Positions 17,707 to 28,900 are shown, counted from the first letter of the stretch. The stretch: DNA of 64,000 nucleotides from Paenibacillus algorifonticola (GCF_000971975.1 NZ_LAQO01000001.1:124001-188000), one strand, 5' to 3'. A program made the numbers and translations. Notes: generated from the sequence alone by a model not told the origin.

Positions 17707-19641
17707 TCACTCGTAAACAATGCCAAATCCATTCTTCAAAATATCGTAGAACATCATGTAAGTATCCCCATTCGTCAGCTCTTCTACATTGAGCATTTGA
17801 CCAATGATTTCCTCACTAATCCAGCCACGGGAAACGAGATCCTTAAGCGCCGTTTCTCTCGTCGTATCGAGTCCGGCCGTCAGTGCCAGCATATAGCCCG
17901 CCTGCTCCAATGTCAATGGCCCAGTCAATAAATCCTTCATATCCTTGACCGCACCGTCAGGAAAACCAGGGAACTGGTCGGGATGCGCTTTTTTGAGCGT
18001 TCTAAGCTTGTTCAAATAGCGCCCAATGCTCATTGTGCCATCGAGGTCCCATGCCTCATTCGAATAGCTGCCAGACGTCATGTACATGCTCGCCGCTGTC
18101 ACAAGGCCCTTATAGTCCTTGTGTTTCATGTAAGCAGGCTGATCAAACTTTTCATAGGTCAAGTCCATGCCCTGCTTAACGAGCTTCTTGCGCAGTTTGC
18201 TGATGAGCTTCGTCGATTGGGACAGCTCTCTGACCGTCATGTCGTTGCTAATGGCCAGGCTCGCCGCTGCTCCTGCAGCTTCTGCCGTCGCCATGCCAAG
18301 CGGAATGACCCTTGCGCTTCCATGCGGAATGGTATCAAAGCTGGCTGAGCGTCCGACTACAAGCAGCCCATCGACTTTGAGCGGAACCAAGCTGCGGAAC
18401 GGAACGCCATATTGCATCGGGCTTAGCATAATTGTACCCACGTCGCTATAGTTGATGCTTTGAATATCGACATCATAGGAGCCATAAGCGATAGCATCCC
18501 ATTTATCCCGGTTTTCCAGCACATCGGCAAGCGTCAGCCTGTATTCGCCGTAAATATGCCGAGATTCTCTAATATACAGCTCTGATGCAGTACCCGCATA
18601 GTTCATATTGGCAAACTCCGGATACGTCTTTTTTAAATAATCAACGATGAGCGGCGCTTCTTTTTTGCCAACTTCCATTCCACGCGCCACCGATTCTGGA
18701 TCAAGCGGATCAACTCCGTAAATTTGCATCGTATTAAACAAAATCGTTTCATTGTTTTCCCTGCCAATATTAAGGCTGCGAATTTTCACTTTGTTCGGAT
18801 CGCTCGGCGGATATTTTCTGGCGTCGCCAAACCCCCAAATGCTCGTGCTGTCTAAGCCTAAGCCCTCTAAGCCTTTGAAATTCCTCCAAGCCTCGTTCGT
18901 CACATGGTCCATTCTGAATACGAGCGTTGCCGCCATCTTCGCCTTGCCTTCGCCAATATCCTGGCGTCCAATGGAGTAAGGCACACCGGAAGCGGCAGCG
19001 ATATCAGCATCCTGCGAAGCATCAATGACTACTTTTGCCTCTACCTTCTCGGTCGCGCCATCCGGTTTAGTAATGGCAAGTCCAGTTAGCTGCATATTCT
19101 CGCCAGACTGCTGCAAAATCGGCTCCATCTTTTGCACATGCATGAGCAAATCAATGTTCTGCTCTTGTTTAATCATCTGGTAAAAGACGTTGGCCGCCGT
19201 ATGTGTATCAACCGAGCTGCCTTCCACCTGATCAAACCATTCCTGAAATAAGCCTTCATTCAAAAACTTCGATTTGTGCAAATAGCGGTAATACCACGGC
19301 TGATTCGGGGAATAATTCAAATCGAGCGTATTCAGCCCGCCCAGCGTCATTAAACCGCCCAAAATATCGCGGTCTCTGCCTTCAAGCAGCAGTACCTTAA
19401 GCCCATTCCTGGCTCCAGACACAGCGGCCATTATTCCTTCCGGATCTGTGCCGACAACAATTAAATCATAGCTCGACTTTACGGTTTCAACCGATTCGAC
19501 CTTCGTAAAGGGGGCCTGAACGCGGTCAATGGACAAACGATCGATAGAAGCTACTTTAAATTTATATAAATAATAGCAACCGATCAGCATCAAAAAAGCG
19601 AGAGCCACGATCGTCAACATTTTATATTTCGTCTTCAACAA
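17707..19641 (-). CDS. Membrane-anchored FAD-dependent oxidoreductase
   Basis: Flavoprotein of the FAD_oxidored type (relatives are loosely annotated as xanthan-lyase-like or FAD-dependent oxidoreductases). 644 residues. One hydrophobic helix at about residues 8-26 should anchor it, with the Rossmann FAD site beginning DLIVVGTDPEGIMAAVSGAR at about residue 58, GGLMTLGGLN at about 94, VVIDASQDADIAAASG at about 205, and VPFRSLVPLKVDGLLVVGRS near 410. TTG start behind GGAGG with nine bases. The reaction is unknown. It is not part of the conserved yqe order; it lies with a secreted-type deacetylase, so an envelope or polysaccharide role is possible. An FAD enzyme anchored by an N-terminal helix raises the question of which side of the membrane it faces. 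Confidence 0.85.
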   Translation of the reverse strand: MLKTKYKMLTIVALAFLMLIGCYYLYKFKVASIDRLSIDRVQAPFTKVESVETVKSSYDLIVVGTDPEGIMAAVSGARNGLKVLLLEGRDRDILGGLMTLGGLNTLDLNYSPNQPWYYRYLHKSKFLNEGLFQEWFDQVEGSSVDTHTAANVFYQMIKQEQNIDLLMHVQKMEPILQQSGENMQLTGLAITKPDGATEKVEAKVVIDASQDADIAAASGVPYSIGRQDIGEGKAKMAATLVFRMDHVTNEAWRNFKGLEGLGLDSTSIWGFGDARKYPPSDPNKVKIRSLNIGRENNETILFNTMQIYGVDPLDPESVARGMEVGKKEAPLIVDYLKKTYPEFANMNYAGTASELYIRESRHIYGEYRLTLADVLENRDKWDAIAYGSYDVDIQSINYSDVGTIMLSPMQYGVPFRSLVPLKVDGLLVVGRSASFDTIPHGSARVIPLGMATAEAAGAAASLAISNDMTVRELSQSTKLISKLRKKLVKQGMDLTYEKFDQPAYMKHKDYKGLVTAASMYMTSGSYSNEAWDLDGTMSIGRYLNKLRTLKKAHPDQFPGFPDGAVKDMKDLLTGPLTLEQAGYMLALTAGLDTTRETALKDLVSRGWISEEIIGQMLNVEELTNGDTYMMFYDILKNGFGIVYE

Positions 19642-19716
19642 CTAAAATAACCTCCGAATTTCCAGCGCATCCAAGCAACACTGCTATCATTGCTAGATTA
19701 ATAGACTTGATTATTA

Positions 19717-19757
19717 AAAAAGGCAGACTCCCGCTTCTCGCTAGGAGCCTGCGTATC
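19717..19757 (-). terminator. Probable terminator of the polysaccharide deacetylase gene
   Basis: An imperfect stem between GGCAGACTCC (about 19723-19732) and GGAGCCTGCG (about 19745-19754), followed on the minus strand by TTTTTT. It lies 29 bases after the deacetylase stop codon and upstream of the FAD oxidoreductase start. Confidence 0.65.
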
Positions 19758-19782
19758 ATGCGGATGCTGCGCCTCGGCTGCA

Positions 19783-20712
19783 TCAATTCAAGCTGGCTTC
19801 CGGATGAAGCAGCGTATGCATATCCGTAGATGAAGTAACGGTCAGCCTCGGAACCATCATCGGATCGGTTCCCGGCTCAGCAAAACCGCTGCGTACGGAA
19901 AACGCCATCCGGTAACCATTTTCACGCAATTTATAAATAATCTGTGTGTTCGCCTCGCCATAAGGATAAGCAAAATAAGGCGAGTCAATGCCAAGCTCTT
20001 TTATTTTGTGAATATCATTCGTAATCAGGCTGGCGTCTGCAAGCGAAGAATAGGCAATGCCACAAACAGCTGTCCCTTTTTTGTGCAAATCATAGGTGTG
20101 GCTGTGAAATTCAAATACGTCGCTCGACGCATTCATTTCCTCAGTGGAAAGAAAACTTGTTTTTTTCGAATCGAATGATGCCGTCTTTTGTTGAATATGA
20201 GTTCCAACAACAAACATCGTCGCGTGAAAGCCATATTTTTTAAAAATAGGATAAGCATAAATGATATTGTTTTGATACCCATCATCGAACGTAATAACGA
20301 CCGACTTATCCGGCAAAACACCTTCGCCATTTATATATTTCTCGAGCTGCTCCATCGTCGCTGTCTTGTAGCCATTCGTATGTAAATATATCATTCCCTG
20401 CTCAAACGATTCCAAATCAATCATGGAATTATTGTCCGGCTCGCTAATGTCAGCCTTTGGAGCAATGTAGTGGTACATCAATACGGGTACCCGATCAGCA
20501 TTGTCCGCCAGCGTCAACGCTTTAGAATCCAGCAGCGGCTGATTTGCTTGTTTATGCGTCATAATAAACGCTCTATTTTTGGCTAATTCCCAAGAGGTGC
20601 AGATTTTTTTCGTAACAACCGTCCCTGGATGGGCTACTGCTGTAGCATAGGCTGCGATTAGAAGAACGAATGACAACAGGCTGGCAGCGATATATTTTTT
20701 GGAACGGGACAT
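19783..20712 (-). CDS. Polysaccharide deacetylase (NodB domain), exported
   Basis: Family 4 carbohydrate esterase that removes N-acetyl groups from wall or capsule glycans. Start at ATG 20710-20712 (MSRSKKYIAASLLSFVLL), five bases after AAAGGAG, giving 309 residues. Signal peptide about residues 1-30. NodB motifs: SVVITFDDGYQNN (first metal-binding Asp, about residue 140), FEFHSHTYDLH (metal His pair, about 200) and YFAYPYGEANTQI (about 248). Followed by its own terminator, so separate from the FAD oxidoreductase. Exact glycan unknown. Confidence 0.93.
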   Translation of the reverse strand: MSRSKKYIAASLLSFVLLIAAYATAVAHPGTVVTKKICTSWELAKNRAFIMTHKQANQPLLDSKALTLADNADRVPVLMYHYIAPKADISEPDNNSMIDLESFEQGMIYLHTNGYKTATMEQLEKYINGEGVLPDKSVVITFDDGYQNNIIYAYPIFKKYGFHATMFVVGTHIQQKTASFDSKKTSFLSTEEMNASSDVFEFHSHTYDLHKKGTAVCGIAYSSLADASLITNDIHKIKELGIDSPYFAYPYGEANTQIIYKLRENGYRMAFSVRSGFAEPGTDPMMVPRLTVTSSTDMHTLLHPEASLN

Positions 20713-20754
20713 ACAAACTCCTTTCAAAAACCTTTATTGCCTGTTCAGCTTGCC

Positions 20755-21099
20755 TTATTTCGCATTCAGCGGGCCAAGCTTCTCGCCTCCAAGCAAATGG
20801 AAATGCAAATGGTACACCAACTGGCCGCCATCGCTATTCACATTGTTGATTAGTCGGTAGCCAGATTCGGCAATGCCCTGCTCGATCGCGATTTGACGTG
20901 CTGCCGTGAACAGCTCAGCCATTACTTGATCGTCATCAGCTGTCACATCATTCATTGTGGCAATGTGCTTTTTAGGAATGATTAAAATATGTACGGACGC
21001 TTCCGGTTTAATATCTTGAAAAGCAATTACTGTATCCGACTCATACACTTTAGTTGACGGCAATGTACCTTCGACAATTTTACAAAAAATGCAATCCAT
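20755..21099 (-). CDS. HIT family nucleotide hydrolase (Hint type)
   Basis: Small histidine-triad protein that hydrolyses nucleoside phosphoramidates or related adducts. 114 residues starting MDCIFCKIVEGTLPSTKVYE, with HILIIPKKHI and the triad YHLHFHLLGGEKLG near the C-terminus. Two Cys of a CxxC zinc site (CIFC) are at the N-terminus. ATG behind AGGGGGAG. It lies 42 bases upstream of the deacetylase gene start and could be co-transcribed. Confidence 0.95.
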   Translation of the reverse strand: MDCIFCKIVEGTLPSTKVYESDTVIAFQDIKPEASVHILIIPKKHIATMNDVTADDDQVMAELFTAARQIAIEQGIAESGYRLINNVNSDGGQLVYHLHFHLLGGEKLGPLNAK

Positions 21100-21228
21100 T
21101 CAAAACTCCCCCTAAATTATGTTATACAACCTTATTCCATCATAACGGAATGAGCAAAGCTCGTCCAATCATATCCGTCTTCCTATAGGCTGAGGAATAG
21201 ACGGGCATTGGGATTTGGCAGCTAGCGG

Positions 21229-21843
21229 TTATTGCAGCTTAACATCCGTGTGCTCGTCTATCGCCTGCTCCAGCTCTTCTGCAAGCTCCAGCCAGTTATA
21301 GCCATTGCCGATTTGAATCGACAAGCTTCTGCTTTCTAATGCATCTGCATTAAAAGCCGTTACAACTTCCAGCTGCTTGCTGAATGCCTGCTGAAGCTTC
21401 GTTAGGTAATCCTGCTCGGCTGCCGTTAGAGCACCTTCATGGCTGCCAACCTTGGCCAGCGACTGCTGCACCGCGTTAAAATAAGCTTCCAGCTTGTCCG
21501 CAGCAAACTCCGTGCCATTATACTGATGCGCTTCTTTCAGAAAACCCATCACATGATCCACATGACGGAAAGCCGCACCTGCACTGAATTGCGCCTCATT
21601 CCGCTCCAAAAGCTCCGCTGATTTCCCCAGCTTCTCAAGCTCAGGCAATACCGCATTATAAAATGCTGCGGCGCCGATGGCGTCTGAAGCGACTCGCTGA
21701 CCTGTCTCATATTTTTTCTCTTGAATGTTCGACAAATATTGCGAATATAAAAACATATTTCCATTAATGCTGCACACCAGCAGCACGATTGCGATTGCAA
21801 ACGCAATCGGCTTTTTCTTAGGCGGTTGTTGCTCTCCTGACAC
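21229..21843 (-). CDS. Membrane-anchored protein of unknown function
   Basis: Not recognised. 204 residues: Lys/Pro-rich N-terminus, one membrane helix (about residues 12-32, PIAFAIAIVLLVCSINGNMF) and a helical, acidic extracytoplasmic part without Cys. Low complexity is absent and codon use is like its neighbours, so it looks like a real gene. GTG start 21841-21843 with GGGGGGAAG nine bases upstream. It follows addA by 71 bases on the same strand. Confidence 0.75.
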   Translation of the reverse strand: MSGEQQPPKKKPIAFAIAIVLLVCSINGNMFLYSQYLSNIQEKKYETGQRVASDAIGAAAFYNAVLPELEKLGKSAELLERNEAQFSAGAAFRHVDHVMGFLKEAHQYNGTEFAADKLEAYFNAVQQSLAKVGSHEGALTAAEQDYLTKLQQAFSKQLEVVTAFNADALESRSLSIQIGNGYNWLELAEELEQAIDEHTDVKLQ

Positions 21844-21914
21844 GCTTTCTTCCCCCCATAATTAAATGCCTTACTTACTGTTTGTCTCTTCGCTATGATG
21901 GTGCTATTCCAGCT

Positions 21915-24900
21915 TCAACGCAAGCGCACCGACTGCCCCCCATCAAAAAAGAACACATAGCATTCTGCTACTTTGCGCAGCAAAACGGCTTCGAGTGCTT
22001 CCGCATAAAGCTCCAGCTGAAACCGATGGCGCTCTGCTGCCTGCTCCCATTGCTGATTGATGATCCGGTCCGTTTTATAATCGACCAGTACCAATCCATG
22101 CCGATCCTCAAACACACAGTCCATAACGCCTTGAATCAAAATCTGCTCGTCCTTTGCTTCTTCAGCAACGGAAGGATGCACACGCGAGGCGGGCAGCATG
22201 CAGCTGAATGGCACCTCCCGCTTGACCTCATCCGCTGCCTGCAGGCGCAAACCAAGAGGGCTTGCGAAAAAAGCAGCAATATTCATGCTGTCGATGGCCT
22301 CCGCCTGACGCGGTGTTAACAGCTTGCGTTCAATCATGCCGCGGGCCGTCTGCATAACGACGTGCCCATCGACAGCTCCCTTGAGCGGTAAATGCTGCAT
22401 GACAAGGTGGTTGACAGAGCCTTTCTCTGCCGCTGTAAGTGAGATCTGCTCCATAAACCGCGGACGGCGCAAACGGAAAGAGCCTCTAGTCTCTGGCGGC
22501 AGGTCATTGCCATCATTCGCTTCACCTTGCTGCCTTGCGAAACCCGACTCTTCAGGTTGTTCTAGCGGTTCGGACGATGAATGACTGCCGCTTGCTTCAG
22601 CATCCTTCATCGCTGCCGCTCCAGTGTCAAACAAAGGAGCGGCTTCGCGGTCAGCGAGAGCTTCTCCATGAAGACGTTTAATTTCAGTTACAGACGTTTT
22701 GGCAGGCAAAAGAGTTGCAGCTTGATGAGAATAATGAAAATCCAGTCGTTCGCGCAGCTCACTGTCCTGCTCCTCTGGCTGCAGCTCGAGCTGCGCAAGG
22801 GAAAGAACGCCTTGCAGCCGCAGTTCCCTCTCCTCAAGGCCTTCATTTTGCTGAAGCGCTGCTGCTGCTTCACTGCTGAATACCGCAGCTGCAACGAACC
22901 CTGATCGCCATTCCAGCCTTTTCATGCCGGATAGCTGATCCATTTCTTCTGCATCCTGCTGCTCAAAGCTTGATGCGGCGAGCGGACCAAGCCAATCCAA
23001 AAAAGTCGATGCCGCAGCCAGCTTAAAATCCGGTATGTGTCCGCTTGCGTCAACAGCTGCCAGCCAGCCCGGCAGCTTCTTAGCCGCGTCTGCCACCGTG
23101 CCGACCAGAAACATTTTTTCCTTCGGACGAGTGAGGGCCACATATAAAATCCGCATTTCCTCGGCCAGCATTTCCATGCGCAGCCTACGGCGAATCGCTA
23201 GAAATGGCAGTGTCGGATAACTGACGCGCTGCTGTGGATCCACAAATCGCGGGCCGAATCCGAGCTGCTTATGGCGAAGAAAAGCACTCCGCAAATCCTG
23301 CTGGTTAAATGACTTGCCAAGGCCTGCCGTGAACACGACGGGAAACTCCAGCCCTTTGCTCTTGTGGATCGACATAATGCGGACGACATTTTCCTGCTCG
23401 CCGAGCGCCCTTGCCGTGCCGAGATCCCCTCCACTATCGCGCATTCGCTCTACGAAACGCAAAAACCGGAACAATCCCCGGAAGGAGGTTGCCTCGTAAC
23501 CGCGAGCGCGGTCATGCAAAGCGCGTAAATTCGCTTGGCGCTGCGTCCCGCCAGGAAGACCGCCAGCTAAATCATAATAACCGGTCTCACGGTAAATACG
23601 CCAAATGAGGTCAGCTAATGCACCCTGTCTGGCTTCGCTGCGCCAGCGCTCAAGCTGCGCGATAAAATGGGTCAGCTTCTGGCGCAGCATCTCTGGGAGC
23701 GTTAAGCTGCCTTCTGCTGCTAGCAGCGCTTCAAAATAACTGACGCCGGATTTTTCTATCCTTATGAGCGCCAGTTCCTCGGCATCCAAGCCGAAAATAG
23801 GGGAGCGCAGCGTACCTGCGAGCGGAATATCCTGGTACGGATTGTCAATAACTCGAAGCAGCGACAGTACAGTCTGCACTTCTATGGCATCAAAATAGCC
23901 GCTGCTGAGCTCAGCATAGGCGGGTACGCCATCAGCTTGCAGCTCCTCGATAATAATAGGCGCCCACTGCGATGTCGCACGCAGCAAAATAACGATATCA
24001 CGCCATTCCAGCGGACGGGTCCGTTTGTTTTTCCCGTCGTAAACGCGGTAGCCGCTGTCCATAAGCGACTGGATTTTCCGGGCAATCAGCCGTCCCTCCA
24101 GCTGCGCCGTCTGCAAATCCTCCGCCGACTCAGCAGCCTCCTGGCCTTCTTCCTCATCCTCTGACTGCGCTTTATTCTCCACAATGACGGAGCCAGCCTT
24201 ATCAATGACGGCCAGCTCTACTTCAAATGCGCCTGCTTCCTCTGCTGCTGGATAAGAAGCGCCGCATACAAGCTCCGCGCGCTGATCATAATCCATTTCG
24301 GCCACAGATTCTCGCATAATGCCGCGGAATACATCATTTACGCCGTCAACTACTTCCTGGCGGCTGCGGAAGTTGCGGGCCAGATCAATGCGCAAGCCAG
24401 CTGAATGGTCTTCCGAAGAAGCTGTTCCAACTATTGACGATGTATCCGTCGCATAGTCTTTATCCCCTTCGTCCATGCCGGGCAGAACGCCCTGTACCGC
24501 GTAGCTTTTATATTTATGCATGAACAGATTGGGCTCCGCAAGCCGGAAGCGATAAATGCTTTGCTTCACATCGCCAACCATAAAACGGTTCCCCGCTCCT
24601 GGTCTTGAGATCAGCGTTACAATAGCCTCCTGCACCATGTTCATGTCCTGATATTCATCGAGCAATATTTCATCGAATTGATTCTGATACTCCAGCGCCG
24701 CGGCCGAAGGCTGCGTCCGTTCTACTGTAGAGTCTACCGTGCGCAATATTCGCAAGCAATAATGCTCCAGATCGCCAAAATCAAGCAGCCCCTTCTCCCG
24801 TTTCGCGGCTTCATACCTTTCCCCAAAATCAATAATTAGCTCGCTCAGCGCCGCCATTAACGGAGCCAGCTCCTGCAGCTCCTCCAAAAACTGCTCCGGC

Positions 24901-25907
24901 GTTCGCCCGAACAGCTCCTCGGCCAGCGTGCTCAACAGCTTTTTGGCACCGTCTCGCAAATCTTTCGCCTGCTCCTGCAGCGATTTATCGTATTCGTCGC
25001 CGCGCATAGCCTTCAATTTGCCAAACTCCACCGTATGGAACGGCTCAAACCATTGCTCCCAAGGGGTTTCCTGTACGGCAGATTTAAGCATAAGGACAAG
25101 TGCCAAATCGTCTTCGAAATTGACGGCATAAGGCGCCGGACCGGCAGGCTCACGCGTTAAATCAAGCGCCTTTTGAAGCAGCGTTTCCGCACCGGCAAGC
25201 GCCAGCTCCACATCGGCCCGCAAGCTGGCAACCCAGCTGCTGTGCTGAAGCTCGGCTGCATTTTGAAGATTAAAGCTTTCAGCCGTTTGGCGGAGCCATG
25301 CTTCTGGCCATGGATGGCTTTGTGCAAAAGCATACAGATCCTGTACGAGCTTGTACAGCGGCTCATCCCCGCGTTCTCCCCCCAGACGGTCCGCCAGTGC
25401 CAGAAAAGCGCCGCCGACGCCAGAATCGACGTCAGCCTCGTCATATTTTTCCTCGAAAAGCTGATCCAGCACCTCCATCCGCAGCAGCTCGCTCTCCGTT
25501 TCATTGGCGATGCGAAAGCCTGGATCAAGCTTAATCAGCGGATAATAACGGCGAATGACATCGAGACAAAAAGAATGCAGCGTCGTTATCGACGACCTGT
25601 TCATAAGCGCAAGCTGGCGCCGCAAATGCTCGGAGTCGGGCTGGCGATCCAACTCCTTCTCCAGCGCAATGCGAATCCGCTCCTTCATTTCCGCAGCAGC
25701 CGCTTTCGTAAAAGTGGCAACGAGCAGGCGGTCTACATCGGTCGAGGATGAAATTTTGCGAATAATGCGCTCCACCAGCACAGCTGTTTTGCCAGAGCCA
25801 GCAGCAGCAGCTACTAGAATGTTGGATCCTTCCGTTACAATGGCGCTCCACTGCTCATCGGTCCAAGTGCTGCCTTCCGGTTTAATGGCCTTGATCATTT
25901 CCGTCAT
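21915..25907 (-). CDS. addA: ATP-dependent helicase/nuclease subunit AddA
   Basis: UvrD-like helicase plus nuclease subunit of AddAB, the RecBCD counterpart that processes double-strand breaks to Chi. The start is ATG 25905-25907 (MTEMIKAIKPEG), nine bases after GGAG, giving 1330 residues; about 64 further open codons upstream overlap addB and are not family sequence. Walker A AAAAGSGKTAVLVERI at about residue 33, motif II LLDEYQDMN, IMSIHKSKGLEFPVVFTAGLG (motifs V region), RILYVALTRPKE (motif VI) and the C-terminal nuclease motif LVDYKTDRI. It starts 26 bases inside addB. Confidence 0.97.
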   Translation of the reverse strand: MTEMIKAIKPEGSTWTDEQWSAIVTEGSNILVAAAAGSGKTAVLVERIIRKISSSTDVDRLLVATFTKAAAAEMKERIRIALEKELDRQPDSEHLRRQLALMNRSSITTLHSFCLDVIRRYYPLIKLDPGFRIANETESELLRMEVLDQLFEEKYDEADVDSGVGGAFLALADRLGGERGDEPLYKLVQDLYAFAQSHPWPEAWLRQTAESFNLQNAAELQHSSWVASLRADVELALAGAETLLQKALDLTREPAGPAPYAVNFEDDLALVLMLKSAVQETPWEQWFEPFHTVEFGKLKAMRGDEYDKSLQEQAKDLRDGAKKLLSTLAEELFGRTPEQFLEELQELAPLMAALSELIIDFGERYEAAKREKGLLDFGDLEHYCLRILRTVDSTVERTQPSAAALEYQNQFDEILLDEYQDMNMVQEAIVTLISRPGAGNRFMVGDVKQSIYRFRLAEPNLFMHKYKSYAVQGVLPGMDEGDKDYATDTSSIVGTASSEDHSAGLRIDLARNFRSRQEVVDGVNDVFRGIMRESVAEMDYDQRAELVCGASYPAAEEAGAFEVELAVIDKAGSVIVENKAQSEDEEEGQEAAESAEDLQTAQLEGRLIARKIQSLMDSGYRVYDGKNKRTRPLEWRDIVILLRATSQWAPIIIEELQADGVPAYAELSSGYFDAIEVQTVLSLLRVIDNPYQDIPLAGTLRSPIFGLDAEELALIRIEKSGVSYFEALLAAEGSLTLPEMLRQKLTHFIAQLERWRSEARQGALADLIWRIYRETGYYDLAGGLPGGTQRQANLRALHDRARGYEATSFRGLFRFLRFVERMRDSGGDLGTARALGEQENVVRIMSIHKSKGLEFPVVFTAGLGKSFNQQDLRSAFLRHKQLGFGPRFVDPQQRVSYPTLPFLAIRRRLRMEMLAEEMRILYVALTRPKEKMFLVGTVADAAKKLPGWLAAVDASGHIPDFKLAAASTFLDWLGPLAASSFEQQDAEEMDQLSGMKRLEWRSGFVAAAVFSSEAAAALQQNEGLEERELRLQGVLSLAQLELQPEEQDSELRERLDFHYSHQAATLLPAKTSVTEIKRLHGEALADREAAPLFDTGAAAMKDAEASGSHSSSEPLEQPEESGFARQQGEANDGNDLPPETRGSFRLRRPRFMEQISLTAAEKGSVNHLVMQHLPLKGAVDGHVVMQTARGMIERKLLTPRQAEAIDSMNIAAFFASPLGLRLQAADEVKREVPFSCMLPASRVHPSVAEEAKDEQILIQGVMDCVFEDRHGLVLVDYKTDRIINQQWEQAAERHRFQLELYAEALEAVLLRKVAECYVFFFDGGQSVRLR

Positions 25908-28900
25908 CGATGCTTTCTCCTTTCTCCAGCCGCTGCCATAGCTCTTCCGTTGAAGGCTTGCGAAGCCGCACATACTCATTGCCGTCAAACAGCGGATCGA
26001 ACTGGCAAACCGCCTTATAATCACAATATTGGCACGGTATTCTTGTCCCAAGCTTATAAGGCTCAATCGATACTTTGCCGCAGCTGATTTCCGAGCCAAT
26101 TCCGCTAATCGTTCTTCTGACGGAATCCCGCAAAATGTCCCACTGCTTGTCCGTCACAACCGAAGAGCTGCTGTAGAACGCCCCATCTTTCTTGAGCGCT
26201 ACGGGCAATAGCTCGGAGTGGCCCGTTTCCAGCTGATCATCCATGAGGCGCACCGCCTCGGCTTCTGCCGTAACGAGTCCTCTCAGCTTAAAGCGTTTGC
26301 GCAGCTCTGCCTTGATCTTCGCTTCTGGCATCTGATTCGAAAGGGCAAGCAGCGGATTATGCACGTGAAAATAAAGCACGCCTGCAGGCGACGCCTGCTT
26401 TCCAAGCCAGCCGGGTGAATGCGTCACCAATACATCCAAATAAGTCAGCATTTGCAGGGAAAGCCCAAAGGCCACTTCCTCCAGACGCAGCTGCGTCACG
26501 CTAGACTTGTAATCCAGCACGCGCAACAACAGGCCCTGCTCCGTATCCGCAGCATCAACCCGGTCAATCCGCCCGATTATTTCCATGGACTGTCCGTCCT
26601 GCAGCGGAATTATAAGCGGCGGCAGCGTTCCGCCCGGCCCAAAATCAACCTCCAGCCCGACAGGCTGGAACGCAGCCCGGCGGGCATGCTCGCTCAGCAT
26701 AATCGCAGCCTGCGCTACAATTTCTTTAAGCTTGCGGGCGATATAGCGATAGCGGCCGCTGCTCAGCAAAATTTGCGATTGCAGCCTCGGTGCGAGCTCA
26801 TCCACCGTATGAACCGCCGCCGCGCGGATCTCTCGCTCGGAAAGCGAGCCGAAAGCGTGACCGCGACCGCCTTCTTCGACCAAACGGCTGAGCGCAGCGT
26901 GAAACAGCTGTCCCACATCCGGCGCCTCCAGCCGATGCATTTTCCGCTCACGCAGCTTCAGCCCGTGAATGGCAAAATGCTGAAAAGGACAGGACACGAA
27001 GCGCTCCATTCTGGATACGCTCGCTCTCAAGCGAACACCATAAAGCTGCTGTGCCGTATCAGCGGTCAGCAGCTCCTCCTGGTTCACATAACCAAGCGAT
27101 TTCGTAAGCAGCGAAAGCTTGGTTTGCCATTCCGGACGTACCGCGAACCAATTATAAAGCTCCCACCAAAAAGGAGCGATCTCGCTTCCCTGCTTCCAAG
27201 CGCGCAGCTCTGTTATTAAGTAAGACAAGGCCCGCTCTGGATGCTGGATATATTCCCTTTGCTCCCTTACAGACATAGCCGGTGTCGGCTCCGCCTGCAC
27301 TTGCTGTATCGGCAATCCGTGAAATAGCTGCCTGACCTGCCTAATAATTTCGGATGGCAGCAGGCTTTTGCCCTCTTCGTCTGCTTCTGACCAGCTCATC
27401 CACAAATGGCGGCTTGGCGTTGTGAGCGCACTATAAATCAGAAAACGCTCATCCAGCAGCCTTCGCTTGACGCCAGGTGCCATGACCAAACCTTCTTCGG
27501 CCAACCGATCTCGCTCCTGATCCGTCAGCACGCCATCCTCCTGAAAACGCATCGGCATGACGCCATCATTGGCTCCCAGTACATAACAGACCTGTACCTG
27601 ACCGGAACGCGTCCGGTCCATGCTGCCCACCAGCACTTGATCGAGCGCTGGCGGAATGGCTCCCAATTTGAGGCTTTCCAGTCCTGTTTCGAGCATGCCA
27701 ACGAAAATTTCGGCAGACAGCGGTTCATTACCGACGAGCTCTACCAATTGGTCAAGCAAATTCATGAGCCCATCCCACAGCTGGCGATGACCTCGTGAGC
27801 GCTGCACACGCCCAGCCTCGCTGTCCTCGCGGCTCCAACGCTCCAGCCGCTCCGCCGCCCCCGTACGCTCAAGCAAGCGGTACAACGCTTCACACATCAT
27901 TGTGACATTCGAAGCCTTCTCCAGCTCTTTACCAAACTGCTGCAAAGGCGGAACGATAACGCCGCGCGCGGCCATGACAGCTTCGAACTCTGCCTTCGCA
28001 CGCAGCGATGGCGCATTGGCCGCCGCATCCTGCTCTTCCTCTAGCGACTCGACAATGAACGGACGCCATCTTTTTTCATCCAGCCACTTCCAGCCATCAA
28101 TGCCCGCCGCCAATACGAAATTTTCCAGCCAATCAAATTGGTCGCGGGGAATGCTTCCATCAAGCGGGAACAGCAGCTCCGTCTTAATGCAGCGGAACAC
28201 TGCCTCATAGCTCCAATTATGCAGCACTGTTTCTAGCGCCGAGCGAATAAACTCGACCAGCGGATGATGGACGGTCGTGAGCCTCTGATCAAGGAAATAG
28301 GGGATGCTGTATTCTTGAAAAACAGCTTCGATATAGTCGCTATAATCCCCAGCATTCCGCACCATTACCGTCATATCACGCCAACTTAGGCCATCCTCCC
28401 TGACTCTGCGCAGCATATCGCGCGCCAGCAGCTCCACCTCGGTTCGCCGATTTGCTGCTGCATGCAGCGATAAGCCGCATAATGGGCTGGCTGCATCCAG
28501 CATAGCCGGATTTGAGAGCGCCATTTGCGTCCGTCCGCCGTAGTGGCGCTCCAAATGAGCCAGCATCGGACTGGCACTGAACCTGCCCGGCGCTTCGCAG
28601 GCAGCGTTTCCTGTACCGCCGAGCACAATAGGCTCCAACGTATCAACGCCTAAGCCCTCCGCCAGCTCCCTCAGCTTTACATACGCATCCGCTGTAGGAT
28701 GAAACAAATCCAGCTCGCCCGGCCGCTCCCCATCCGCATAGGCTCGATTCAGCTTAAGCGTAATTGTCACCTTCTTCGCCACGCTAATAAGCGAGCTAAG
28801 CGCGACATATTCTTTTGGCGTAAAGCCATTAAAGCCGTCAATCCAAATTTCGGTGTCCCTAATCGTTGAAAATTGAGACAGCCCATTTGACAGATGGAGC

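Noticed and set aside
25908..26099. N-terminal extension of AddA
   Set aside because: The frame is open but lies within addB and has no AddA similarity; ATG 25907 has the ribosome binding site.
26419..27219. 266-codon plus-strand frame inside addB
   Set aside because: Antisense to a clearly coding, full-length addB; composition rich in Gln/Arg/His is typical of a shadow frame.
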